64,000 nucleotides of DNA, from contig JAYRWY010000006.1 in assembly GCA_041917755.1 (NCBI GenBank), forward strand, positions 124,001 through 188,000. Reading direction: 5' to 3'. Below are positions 53,751-62,295 of this stretch, in pieces. The DNA comes from RGZA01 sp041917755 (lineage in GTDB: Bacteria > Pseudomonadota > Alphaproteobacteria > UBA9219 > RGZA01). The position numbers were made by a program, and so were the translations under genes. The notes below the pieces were generated by a model that did no database searches, was not told the DNA's origin, and saw only the letters and a list, made by a program, of their open reading frames with translations. The stretch's first letter is position 1, and each line of letters begins with the position of its first letter.

Positions 53751-54779
53751 ATGAAGTTTCTCGATCAGGCAAAAATCTATGTCAAAAGCGGTGATGGCGG
53801 CCCCGGCTGCATCAGCTTCCGCCGCGAGAAGTTCATTGAATATGGCGGCCCCGATGGCGGCAACGGCGGCAAAGGCGGAGATGTGATTGTCGAAGCCGCC
53901 GATAATCTCAACACCCTGATTGATTTTCGTTATCAGCAACATTTTAAAGCCGGCAATGGCCATCATGGTGAAGGCCGCTTGAAAACCGGCGCAGACGGCA
54001 AGGATGTTATTCTACGCGTTCCCGTCGGCACACAAATTTTTGAAGAAGACCCCGAAACCTTTGAAGAAACCATGTTGGTCGACATGCAGGAAGTGGGACA
54101 ACGCATCACGCTATATCGTGGCGGCGATGGCGGCTTTGGTAACGACTATTATAAAACATCCACCAACCGCGCCCCGCGTAAAAATACACCCGGTTGGAAA
54201 GGCGCAGAACACACCATCATCCTGCGCCTCAAGCTGATTGCCGATGCGGGCCTGATTGGTCTTCCTAACGCTGGCAAATCAACTTTTCTTGCATCATGCA
54301 CAGCTGCTAAACCAAAAATTGCTGACTATCCCTTCACTACCCTCTCACCGGGTTTGGGCGTGGTACGTTTGGGAAGCCCCAGCGATGGAATTGAATTTGT
54401 GCTGGCCGATATTCCGGGATTAATCGAAGGCGCACATGAAGGCCTCGGCCTTGGTGACCGTTTCTTAGGTCACGTGGAACGCACCAAAGTGTTACTGCAT
54501 CTCATTGATGCAACCGCCGATGATGTGGTCGACAGCTATAAAACCATCCGCAAGGAATTAAAGGCCTATGGCAATGGCTTGCTTGAAAAACCGGAAATCA
54601 TCGCACTGAATAAATGCGATGCATTAACGCCGGAAGACGTAAAAGCCAAAATGACCAAGCTTAAGAAAGCCGCGAAAAAGACCCCCATCTACCCTATCTC
54701 CGCCGCCACCCATCAGGGCGTGAAGGATATTTTATGGGAAATTTACAAAGTCGTTAAAAGCGTGCCGGAAGAAGACTAA
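53751..54779 (+). CDS. obgE: GTPase ObgE/CgtA
   Basis: This 342-residue GTPase starts MKFLDQAKIYVKSGDGGPGCISFRREKF, the Obg glycine-rich domain (1-158), then the G domain with GLPNAGKST and NKCD. It lacks the extra C-terminal OCT domain. Obg acts on the 50S subunit and links growth to stress. The start at 53751 replaces a longer frame to 53730 that overlaps the terminator. Confidence 0.97.
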   Translation: MKFLDQAKIYVKSGDGGPGCISFRREKFIEYGGPDGGNGGKGGDVIVEAADNLNTLIDFRYQQHFKAGNGHHGEGRLKTGADGKDVILRVPVGTQIFEEDPETFEETMLVDMQEVGQRITLYRGGDGGFGNDYYKTSTNRAPRKNTPGWKGAEHTIILRLKLIADAGLIGLPNAGKSTFLASCTAAKPKIADYPFTTLSPGLGVVRLGSPSDGIEFVLADIPGLIEGAHEGLGLGDRFLGHVERTKVLLHLIDATADDVVDSYKTIRKELKAYGNGLLEKPEIIALNKCDALTPEDVKAKMTKLKKAAKKTPIYPISAATHQGVKDILWEIYKVVKSVPEED

Positions 54780-54844
54780 TTCGGTGTTTGACGAAAGTAT
54801 TACCAACCGTCATCTTCTCCTGACCTTAACTTGGGAGACAGTTA

Positions 54845-55120
54845 ATGAATTTAATTCCGCGCCGATTGAAACAAGCAACAACCGCTGATGTTGCCAGTGC
54901 CGCATTGGCTGGCGCTGCTGCTCTGGGCATCGCTTACGCTGCTCTCAAAAGTCCTCCATCAGTTGTTAATGCACAATGCATGCAACAATCTGCCCAGGCG
55001 ATTGATGATAAAACTGGCGTCGGTATCCATGTTGCAAATTATGTAATGCATACTCCCATGGGCCTTGGCGCTTGCGCGCTTAAAGGTCACGCAGACCAGC
55101 TTGCAAAGCCTGCGCCGTAA
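54845..55120 (+). CDS. Hypothetical small membrane/secreted protein
   Basis: This 91-residue product has a basic N-terminus and one hydrophobic stretch (SAALAGAAALGIAYAAL) that could be a membrane anchor or signal, then a Cys-containing tail (C57 and C82 or so). GGGAGA precedes the ATG. I do not recognise it. It lies between obgE and the next secreted protein. Confidence 0.5.
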   Translation: MNLIPRRLKQATTADVASAALAGAAALGIAYAALKSPPSVVNAQCMQQSAQAIDDKTGVGIHVANYVMHTPMGLGACALKGHADQLAKPAP

Positions 55121-55162
55121 TTGCTCACTTACCAGTTGATACTTATTTTTTAGGAGTTTTTA

Positions 55163-55954
55163 ATGCCACAAGCCATCCGCCAAACTCTCTTTGCTGCAAC
55201 CGCCGGTTTGACCTTGCTGGCTGCTCCACTTGCACAAATTGTAAAACCTACTCCAGCCCATGCGGCCATTCCGCGTGATTCAAAAACGCCACTCATTAAT
55301 CCACTGCAAATTTGCAGCGGCGCAGGTGTTTCCGCACGCATCGCAGAAGAAAACGCAAACGATAAAGGCGCGCTACGCGCATGGGACAGCTTTTGCGTTG
55401 GCGTATATATGGCGCAATACATGGCGATTATTGAACCTCTCGCGTGGCAAAATGCCGGCGCCATTTTGAAACGCTATGCTGATAAGGGCGAAGCATTGGA
55501 TTTCACCAAAGATTTGATTTTTCCTTTTAAGTTCACCAGCCAGCAACAATATGACCAGTATTGGAAAGATGTTGACGTGCAAACCCGCAAGGATTTTGCC
55601 GAACAACGCGCTGCATTAAAAAAACTGCCGCAATTTGCAACCGTAACCGATGCAGATCTGAACGGACGCATCGCCGTAGCACGCATCACGGTATTGCAAC
55701 AACTGATTGAAACCATCGATACCGCTTATCGCGGCGAAGGTAAAACCTTCCAACCTTACCATGCATTGCTTATTGCCGAAGAACTGGTCCGCGTGAAATT
55801 TGAACCATCCCAATTCAACATCGAACGCTACAATTCTGCCGTCAAAGCGATTGAAGACAAGCTGCCGCAAAAGCGCACCGATGCCACCCCGGCGGAACCA
55901 ACAACCAGACAATACGGTTCTGCAACGCCGGTCTTACGCCAGCAAGCAGGCTAA
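55163..55954 (+). CDS. Hypothetical secreted protein
   Basis: This 263-residue protein has a signal peptide (RQTLFAATAGLTLLAAPLA, cleavage likely after AHA). The mature part has two cysteines (ICSGAG, FCVGVY), which may form a disulfide, and is mostly helical. I do not recognise a family. It lies in the row obgE - small protein - this - proB, which is not a standard set. Confidence 0.65.
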   Translation: MPQAIRQTLFAATAGLTLLAAPLAQIVKPTPAHAAIPRDSKTPLINPLQICSGAGVSARIAEENANDKGALRAWDSFCVGVYMAQYMAIIEPLAWQNAGAILKRYADKGEALDFTKDLIFPFKFTSQQQYDQYWKDVDVQTRKDFAEQRAALKKLPQFATVTDADLNGRIAVARITVLQQLIETIDTAYRGEGKTFQPYHALLIAEELVRVKFEPSQFNIERYNSAVKAIEDKLPQKRTDATPAEPTTRQYGSATPVLRQQAG

Positions 55955-56024
55955 GGCAGGCTGTTGCCTTATTTGCATTCTGGGGGCAATATCAAGGCCA
56001 TAATGAATCATAAGGCCTACCAGC

Positions 56025-57155
56025 TTGAGTAAATTTCTAGAAACCGCCCAGCGCATTATTATCAAAATCGGCTCCGCCCTCATTGCGGATGCGAATGGAC
56101 AGGCACGCAAAACCTGGATGCTTGCTCTGGCATCGGATGTTGCTGCATGGCGGGCAAAGGGACGTGAGGTCATCATCGTAACCTCGGGCGCGGGCGCATT
56201 GGGCCGCAGCCTTGTCGGATTATCGCGTGATAAAATCAAGCGTGCCTTAAGTATGGAAGAAAAGCAGGCCGCAACTGCCGTGGGCCAACCCATCTTGATG
56301 CAAGCATGGGAAGAAGTCTTTAAACCCAGCGGCATTATCACTGCGCAGGTCTTGCTCACGCTGGATGATACCGAAGATCGCCAACGTCACCTCACCTGCC
56401 GCGGCGCGATTGAAAAAATTCTAAAACTTGGCGCACTTCCTATCATTAATGAAAACGATACCGTCAGTACGGCTGAAATACGTATTGGTGATAATGACCG
56501 TCTCGGTGCACGCGTAGCTCAGATGATGAGCGCGGATACACTTATTTTATTATCCGATATCGATGGTCTATATACCGCTGACCCCAAAACCAATCCCGAT
56601 GCGGTATTCATTCCCGAGGTGAAGGAAATCACCCCCGATATCGAAGCCATGGCCGGCGACCCACAACCGGGGGTGAGCAGTGGCGGCATGAAAACCAAAA
56701 TCATGGCTGCAAAAATTGCTGTTACATCGGGTTGCCGCATGGTCATTTTAAAAGGCACCGAAGAAAATCCATTGCGCAAACTGGATGATGGCACATTGCG
56801 CAGCACATGGTTCACACCATCCACCACACCCCTTGCCGCGCGCAAACGTTGGATTGCCGCGCATATGAGCATGAAGGGTGCCATCATCATTGATGACGGC
56901 GCAGCCAAGGCATTGCATGACGGCAAAAGCTTGCTTCCCGCTGGCGTTAAAAGCTGCGAAGGCGTATTTGCATCAGGCGATGTGGTTTCCATCAAAACCC
57001 TTTCGGGCCAAACCATTGGCTGTGGTTTAATCGCCTTTGATCGATCCGAGGCCGATAAAATATGCGGAAAACGCAGTGATGATATTGAACGGCTTCTGGG
57101 CTATGCTGGTCAGGAAGAAATGATTCACCGCGACAACATGGTTATCAATAAGTAA
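56025..57155 (+). CDS. proB: Glutamate 5-kinase
   Basis: This 376-residue enzyme has an amino-acid-kinase domain (IIKIGSALIAD, INENDTVSTAEIRIGDND, GVSSGGMKTKI) and a C-terminal PUA domain (KGAIIIDDGAAKAL, FASGDVVSI). It phosphorylates glutamate, the first step of proline synthesis. The start is TTG at 56025 with AAGG about 8 bases upstream. An unknown gene sits between it and proA. Confidence 0.96.
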   Translation: MSKFLETAQRIIIKIGSALIADANGQARKTWMLALASDVAAWRAKGREVIIVTSGAGALGRSLVGLSRDKIKRALSMEEKQAATAVGQPILMQAWEEVFKPSGIITAQVLLTLDDTEDRQRHLTCRGAIEKILKLGALPIINENDTVSTAEIRIGDNDRLGARVAQMMSADTLILLSDIDGLYTADPKTNPDAVFIPEVKEITPDIEAMAGDPQPGVSSGGMKTKIMAAKIAVTSGCRMVILKGTEENPLRKLDDGTLRSTWFTPSTTPLAARKRWIAAHMSMKGAIIIDDGAAKALHDGKSLLPAGVKSCEGVFASGDVVSIKTLSGQTIGCGLIAFDRSEADKICGKRSDDIERLLGYAGQEEMIHRDNMVINK

Positions 57156-57166
57156 CGGAGTGCCTC

Positions 57167-57775
57167 ATGGATGCAAACACACAGCAAGTTCTTCAAGACC
57201 TGAAACCGGGTTCTGAAGCGCAGTTTTTTACCGATGCAATGGCGATGCAAGTTTCCAAAACCGGGCTGATGATTGCTACGGCTCTTTGCGGCATAACCTT
57301 CATCTATAACGTCCTGTGCTCACTAGGTGTATTTGGCCATGCCAAGCGCTCACTCTTTGCCATTGTTCTGGTTGCGGTCTCGGGTGTTGGTGGCTATCTG
57401 CTTAATGAAAAAGCCCAAGCCATGAAGGTGATTGATGATAGCCGCCCTGTTATTGCCATCACAGGCTACAAACTGGATTACGATGTTCGACGCTCTGGCT
57501 GGAGCGTCCCGTGGAATAGCATCAACGCCATTGAACTGAAAACCACCAAAACCTTTGTTAAAAATTCCGTTGAACAGATTTCGTATGAAATTCAGGTTAA
57601 AGTAAAACAAGGCGCACATGTTGAATGGAAATACGAACCCACCATCCAAAACGATATGGCGACCGTAAAAAGCCTTCTGGAAAAGCGTGGCTACCTTGTA
57701 ATTGACCCCGAACCCTTGGGAATTAGCCCGCCAGCACTGCAAATGGCGCTGGAAAAATACCGCGCGGGTCTGTAA
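57167..57775 (+). CDS. Hypothetical membrane protein between proB and proA
   Basis: This 202-residue protein has two membrane helices (LMIATALCGITFIYNVLCSL and SLFAIVLVAVSGVGGYLL) and a C-terminal part with strand-rich pattern (VIAITGYKLDYDV, YEIQVKVKQGAHVEWKY) resembling a PH-like bacterial membrane domain. Function unknown. It starts 12 bp after proB and ends 9 bp before proA, so it must be co-transcribed with them. Confidence 0.7.
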   Translation: MDANTQQVLQDLKPGSEAQFFTDAMAMQVSKTGLMIATALCGITFIYNVLCSLGVFGHAKRSLFAIVLVAVSGVGGYLLNEKAQAMKVIDDSRPVIAITGYKLDYDVRRSGWSVPWNSINAIELKTTKTFVKNSVEQISYEIQVKVKQGAHVEWKYEPTIQNDMATVKSLLEKRGYLVIDPEPLGISPPALQMALEKYRAGL

Positions 57776-57784
57776 AATCGCTGC

Positions 57785-59062
57785 ATGCAAGCAGCACAAC
57801 AATCATCATCAACCTGGGTTAAGGAACTCGAAGCGATTGGCATGGCCGCAAAGGCTGCCCTTCCTGCACTGGCTACTGCCAGCGCAGATGTGCGCACGCG
57901 CGCCCTCACTCTTTGCGCACAAAAACTACGCGGCAACAAAGATACAATTTTAAAAGCCAACGCGCTCGATGTCGCTAAGGGTCAGAACACCTTAAGCAAA
58001 GCGATGATTGACCGCCTCACCCTCACTGCTGAACGGATTGATGCAATTGCCAAAGGTCTGGAAGATGTCGCCAAACAAGCCGACCCCATCGGCCATGTTC
58101 AGGAAGAATGGACCCGCCCGAATGGTTTGACAATTCGCCGCGTCACCGTGCCCCTTGGCGTGATTGGTATGATTTACGAAAGCCGCCCGAATGTTACAGC
58201 CGAAGCCGCATCGATTGCGCTGCGTGGTGGTAATGCCATTATCTTGCGTTGTGGCTCCGATTGTTTTGAAAGCTCCAAGGCGATTGCCACAGCCATGCAG
58301 GACGGCTTGGCCGAAGCTGGCCTTCCTAAAACTGCCATTCAACTGGTCCCCACCACTGACCGTAACGCCGTTGGCGCACTCCTCAGCATGACACGTTATG
58401 TGGATGTGATTGTTCCCCGTGGTGGCCGTGAACTCATCGAACGCGTCGAACGCGAAAGCAAAATTCCGCTGCTGCGCCAGTACGAAGGCGTAAACCACAT
58501 TTACATTGATGCGAAAGCCAATGTAGAAATCGCCAAAACCGTCATTCAAAATTCAAAAATGCGCCGTACATCTATTTGCGGCGCGGCTGAATGCCTGTTG
58601 TTTGAAGCCAGCACCGTTAAAACCATTGCCGCTGCTGCCATTAAAAACCTGTTGGATGCAGGCTGTGAAGTACGCGGCGATGACGCGATTGCCGCGCTAG
58701 ATGCCCGCGTTAAAAAAGCCGAAGCCGCCGATTGGGGCAAAGAATTCCTTGAACCCATTATCGCTGCACGCGTAGTGGGCAACATGAAGGATGCGATTGA
58801 ACACATTGCTACCTATTCATCCAATCACACTGATTGCATCATTACCGATGACAAAGTCGCCGCAGATACATTCTGCGCACAGGTCGACAGCGCGATTGTA
58901 ATGGTCAACGCTTCCACCCAATTTGCTGATGGCGGTGAATTTGGTTTTGGCGGCGAAGTCGGCATTGCCACGGGTCGCTTCCATGCACGCGGCCCCATTG
59001 GCGCAGCACAACTTACCAGTTACAAATACATCGTCTTGGGCAACGGTCAGACGCGGCCTTAA
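57785..59062 (+). CDS. proA: Gamma-glutamyl phosphate reductase
   Basis: This 425-residue ALDH-fold enzyme has VPLGVIGMIYESRPNVT, RGGNAIILRCGSDCFESSKA and the catalytic cysteine in SICGAAECLLFEAS. It reduces glutamyl-phosphate to glutamate semialdehyde in proline synthesis. The sequence is full length with all key motifs. Confidence 0.97.
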   Translation: MQAAQQSSSTWVKELEAIGMAAKAALPALATASADVRTRALTLCAQKLRGNKDTILKANALDVAKGQNTLSKAMIDRLTLTAERIDAIAKGLEDVAKQADPIGHVQEEWTRPNGLTIRRVTVPLGVIGMIYESRPNVTAEAASIALRGGNAIILRCGSDCFESSKAIATAMQDGLAEAGLPKTAIQLVPTTDRNAVGALLSMTRYVDVIVPRGGRELIERVERESKIPLLRQYEGVNHIYIDAKANVEIAKTVIQNSKMRRTSICGAAECLLFEASTVKTIAAAAIKNLLDAGCEVRGDDAIAALDARVKKAEAADWGKEFLEPIIAARVVGNMKDAIEHIATYSSNHTDCIITDDKVAADTFCAQVDSAIVMVNASTQFADGGEFGFGGEVGIATGRFHARGPIGAAQLTSYKYIVLGNGQTRP

Positions 59063-59073
59063 AGGAATTGGTT

Positions 59074-59709
59074 TTGCTCAAACAATCTCCCACACTTCTT
59101 TGCGGCCCATCTTACCGCGGTATGCGTATTGGCTTGCTGGGTGGTTCATTCAATCCCGCACATGATGGCCATCTGCATATCAGCCATCTGGCGCTTAAAA
59201 ACATGGGGCTTGATGCGGTGTGGTGGCTGGTTTCCCCACAAAACCCGCTTAAAAGTGATAAAGGCATGGCCAGTTTTGAAACCCGCTTTCAAAGCGCCCT
59301 GGATGTGACGCGCAATGCGCCGAACATCATCGTCAGCAATCTGGAACAGCAGCTGGGCACCCGCTTTACCGCCGACACGCTGCGCCGTCTTACCTCTTAT
59401 TTCCCGCATACCCGCTTTGTATGGATGATGGGCGCTGATAACCTCATTCAAATTCCCCGCTGGCAGCGTTGGCAGGAGATTTTTAACCTGTGCGATGTTG
59501 CTGTTTACCGCCGTCCGCCTTATGCTGTGGGGGTATTGCGTGGTAAGGCAGCGCAGCGGTTTCAAACCCATCGCATCGCGCCCACCAAAGCAAAACAGAT
59601 GGCAACATCACCTGACAAAAAATGGATATTATTTAGCAACCAATTGAATTCGGAATCCGCAACACAAATTCGCGCCCAACAAACATTAAAGCAAAAAACC
59701 AAACTATAA
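59074..59709 (+). CDS. nadD: Nicotinate-nucleotide adenylyltransferase
   Basis: This 211-residue protein (from TTG 59074) has the nucleotidyltransferase site IGLLGGSFNPAHDGHLHIS near residue 18 and the SQxRxx-type end (ESATQIRAQQ). It makes NaAD from NaMN. AAAGGA lies seven bases before this TTG; a TTG at 59068 or the ATG at 59122 are alternatives, the latter giving the more compact protein. Confidence 0.92.
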   Translation: MLKQSPTLLCGPSYRGMRIGLLGGSFNPAHDGHLHISHLALKNMGLDAVWWLVSPQNPLKSDKGMASFETRFQSALDVTRNAPNIIVSNLEQQLGTRFTADTLRRLTSYFPHTRFVWMMGADNLIQIPRWQRWQEIFNLCDVAVYRRPPYAVGVLRGKAAQRFQTHRIAPTKAKQMATSPDKKWILFSNQLNSESATQIRAQQTLKQKTKL

Positions 59710-59728
59710 CCTAACAACGAGGACATCC

Positions 59729-60274
59729 GTGGCCAAAGCACCAACCAAAAAACCAGCTGCTAAAAAAGCTGCATCAAAACCTGCCGCAAAAAAAGCCGCC
59801 CCTAAGAAAGCAGCTGCACCAGCAAAAAAACCTGCAATGAAGGTAGTCAGCCGCAATACCGCGCCCATCAAACCTGCCAAAAAATCGGCTAAGCCCGCAG
59901 GTAAAGAAGCCAAAGTAAGAGACCTGCAGGAATTCATGCGCGATAAGGTGCTGCAAGCACTGGATGACGGCAAAGCTGAAGATACCATGTGCATTGACGT
60001 GCGCGGCCAAAGCCCTATCTGCGATTTTCTGGTGATTACCACGGGGCGTTCAACTCGCGCCGTTAACGCATTATCCGAGGCGGTTGAAAAAGCCCTTATC
60101 CAATCCGGTGCAAAAAATGTCCGTAACGAAGGTAAGTCTGCCGGCGATTGGTCAGTGGTGGATGGCGGCGATGTGATTGTGCATGTCTTCCGTCCGGAAG
60201 TCCGCGCATTCTACCGCCTTGAAGAAGTCTGGGGTCTGGAACCACCTCTGCAACAAACCTTCAAAGACCTATAA
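59729..60274 (+). CDS. rsfS: Ribosome silencing factor RsfS with Lys/Ala/Pro-rich N-terminal tail
   Basis: The C-terminal part (about 70-181) is a complete RsfS (DUF143) domain: DVRGQSPICDFLVITTGRSTR, NEGKSAGDWSVVDGGDVIVHVFRPE. It blocks 50S-30S joining in starvation. Before it, about 65 residues are nearly all Lys, Ala and Pro in histone-H1-like AKKPAAKK repeats, which other RsfS proteins mostly lack. Start GTG 59729. Neighbours nadD and rlmH are the usual ones. Confidence 0.93.
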   Translation: MAKAPTKKPAAKKAASKPAAKKAAPKKAAAPAKKPAMKVVSRNTAPIKPAKKSAKPAGKEAKVRDLQEFMRDKVLQALDDGKAEDTMCIDVRGQSPICDFLVITTGRSTRAVNALSEAVEKALIQSGAKNVRNEGKSAGDWSVVDGGDVIVHVFRPEVRAFYRLEEVWGLEPPLQQTFKDL

Positions 60275-60275
60275 G

Positions 60276-60734
60276 GTGCCCAATATCCTCATCCTCGCGA
60301 TTGGTAAAATGAAGCAAGGCCCGATGGCTGCTGCGCTTGCGGAATATGAAAAACGCCTGCGCTGGAAAATGACCATCAAGGAATTTGATTTCAAAGACAC
60401 CAATCCCAACAAGCTGCGCGATAAAGAATCCCAAGCCTTGCTGGCTGCCATCCCTGATGGTTACCGCGTGATTGCGCTGGATGAGCGCGGCAAGGAAACC
60501 AGCAGCATGGATTTTGCCCACAAAATCGAACATTGGCAGGATAACGAATCGCACAACCTTGCTTTCCTCATTGGCGGGGCGAATGGACATAGCGATTATG
60601 TAAGAAAAAAAGCTGACTTTTTGCTCAGTTTTGGCAGAATGACATGGCCGCATATGATGGCGCGTGTCATGTTGGTGGAACAGCTTTACCGCGCCCAGCA
60701 AATCATGGCTGGTCATCCTTATCACCGCGAATAA
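60276..60734 (+). CDS. rlmH: 23S rRNA (pseudouridine-1915-N3)-methyltransferase RlmH
   Basis: This 152-residue SPOUT enzyme starts at GTG 60276 (VPNILILAIGKMKQGP), one base after the rsfS stop codon. It has ALDERGKETSS, FLIGGANGHS and LSFGRMTWPHMMARVMLVEQLYRA, with YHRE at the C-terminus, as in the family. The longer frame to 60177 overlaps rsfS and is not used. Confidence 0.96.
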   Translation: MPNILILAIGKMKQGPMAAALAEYEKRLRWKMTIKEFDFKDTNPNKLRDKESQALLAAIPDGYRVIALDERGKETSSMDFAHKIEHWQDNESHNLAFLIGGANGHSDYVRKKADFLLSFGRMTWPHMMARVMLVEQLYRAQQIMAGHPYHRE

Positions 60735-60762
60735 CGTTTAAGTCTCATAGGTTGTTTTGAAT

Positions 60763-62292
60763 ATGTCGAATGCTCCTCGCCCTGTTGTCCTTTGCGTGTT
60801 TGATGGCTTTGGTCATCGCCCCGATGCGCCCGATAATGCCGTCACGCTGGCCAACACGCCTAACATCGACAGGTATTTTGCCACCTGCCCACATGCCTTG
60901 CTGGATGCAAGTGAGGAACATGTTGGCCTGCCGCATGGCCAAATGGGTAATTCCGAAGTCGGCCACATGAATTTGGGCGCAGGACAGGTGATTTTCCAAG
61001 ATCTGCCGATGATTGATCGCGCGATTAAAAATGATGAATTGAAATCACAGCCTGCCTTGCTTGACCTTATTAAAAAACTTCAAGCCTCCAAGGGCACATG
61101 CCACGTGATGGGGCTTGCTTCGCCCGGCGGTGTGCATTCCCACCAAGACCATCTGGTGGCCCTGGCCAAAATCCTCAGCGCGAATAATGTGCCGGTTGCC
61201 ATCCATGCTTTCCTTGATGGCCGCGATATGCCACCCCAAAGCGCAAATGCCCAAATCGGCAAGCTGAATAAGGATATCGCTGGTGTTAAAGGCGTAACGC
61301 TTGCAACGCTGTGTGGCCGCTATTACGCGATGGACCGTGACAACCGCTGGGAACGCGTTGAAAAGGCTCACCGCCTCATTGCCAATGCCGAAGGTAAGAA
61401 GAGCAATGATGCAGTCACCGCAATCGAACAAAGCTACGCTGAAAAAGTATATGATGAATTCGTATTACCGATTGTGCTGAATGATTATGCTGGCATGAAA
61501 GATGGCGATGGCATTTTGTTCATCAACTTCCGTGCCGACCGTGCCCGCGAAATTTTGCAAACCTTTGTTGATCCATCCTTCACTGGCTTTACCCGCCCAC
61601 GCAATATTCAATTCGCTGCGGTTGCTGGCATGGTGGAATATTCCGATAAACTTAACAAGTTCATGACCGCCCTTTTCCCACCCAAGGTAATTGAAAACAC
61701 ACTGGGCGAAATTGTATCCAAGGCTGGCAAGAAACAATTACGCATCGCGGAAACCGAAAAATACCCGCACGTCACTTTCTTCTTCAATGGCGGGCGCGAA
61801 GAACCTTATGCTGGCGAAGAACGTATTTTGGTGCCCTCACCAAAGGTTGCCACTTATGATTTAAAGCCGGAAATGTCCGCACCCGAAGTCACTGATAAGT
61901 TGGTAGATGCCATTAATTCCGCGCAGTTTGACCTGATTGTGGTGAACTACGCCAATGGCGACATGGTGGGGCACACCGGTGATTTAAATGCGGCAATTAA
62001 AGCCGTTGAAGCACTCGATACCTGCATTGGCCGCGTGGAAGCTGCTGTAAAAAAACAAGGCGGCGTTATTCTGCTTACCGCCGATCATGGCAATTGCGAA
62101 CGCATGCATGATGATGAAACCCACGGGCCCCATACCGCGCATACACTCAACCTTGTTCCGGTCATCCTCATCAATGCCCCTGCGGACATCAAAACGATTC
62201 ACGATGGGAAGCTGGCAGATGTTGCGCCCACCCTGTTACATTTCTTGCAACTACCGCAACCATCCACCATGAATGGAAAAAGTATCCTTTAG
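60763..62292 (+). CDS. gpmI: Phosphoglycerate mutase, 2,3-bisphosphoglycerate-independent
   Basis: The 509-residue Mn-dependent enzyme has VLCVFDGFGHRP, the catalytic Ser in MGNSEVGHMNLGAG, FINFRADRAREI and the metal-site stretches ADHGNCE and HTAHTLNLVPVI. It interconverts 3- and 2-phosphoglycerate in glycolysis. The ATG at 60763 is chosen; TTG 60757 two codons earlier is an alternative. It lies between rlmH and envC as in many alphaproteobacteria. Confidence 0.97.
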   Translation: MSNAPRPVVLCVFDGFGHRPDAPDNAVTLANTPNIDRYFATCPHALLDASEEHVGLPHGQMGNSEVGHMNLGAGQVIFQDLPMIDRAIKNDELKSQPALLDLIKKLQASKGTCHVMGLASPGGVHSHQDHLVALAKILSANNVPVAIHAFLDGRDMPPQSANAQIGKLNKDIAGVKGVTLATLCGRYYAMDRDNRWERVEKAHRLIANAEGKKSNDAVTAIEQSYAEKVYDEFVLPIVLNDYAGMKDGDGILFINFRADRAREILQTFVDPSFTGFTRPRNIQFAAVAGMVEYSDKLNKFMTALFPPKVIENTLGEIVSKAGKKQLRIAETEKYPHVTFFFNGGREEPYAGEERILVPSPKVATYDLKPEMSAPEVTDKLVDAINSAQFDLIVVNYANGDMVGHTGDLNAAIKAVEALDTCIGRVEAAVKKQGGVILLTADHGNCERMHDDETHGPHTAHTLNLVPVILINAPADIKTIHDGKLADVAPTLLHFLQLPQPSTMNGKSIL

Positions 62293-62295
62293 CGA

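Noticed and set aside
55163..55954. Rap1a/Tai-type immunity protein
   Set aside because: Only a loose Cys-helix resemblance; the length and the rest of the sequence do not match.
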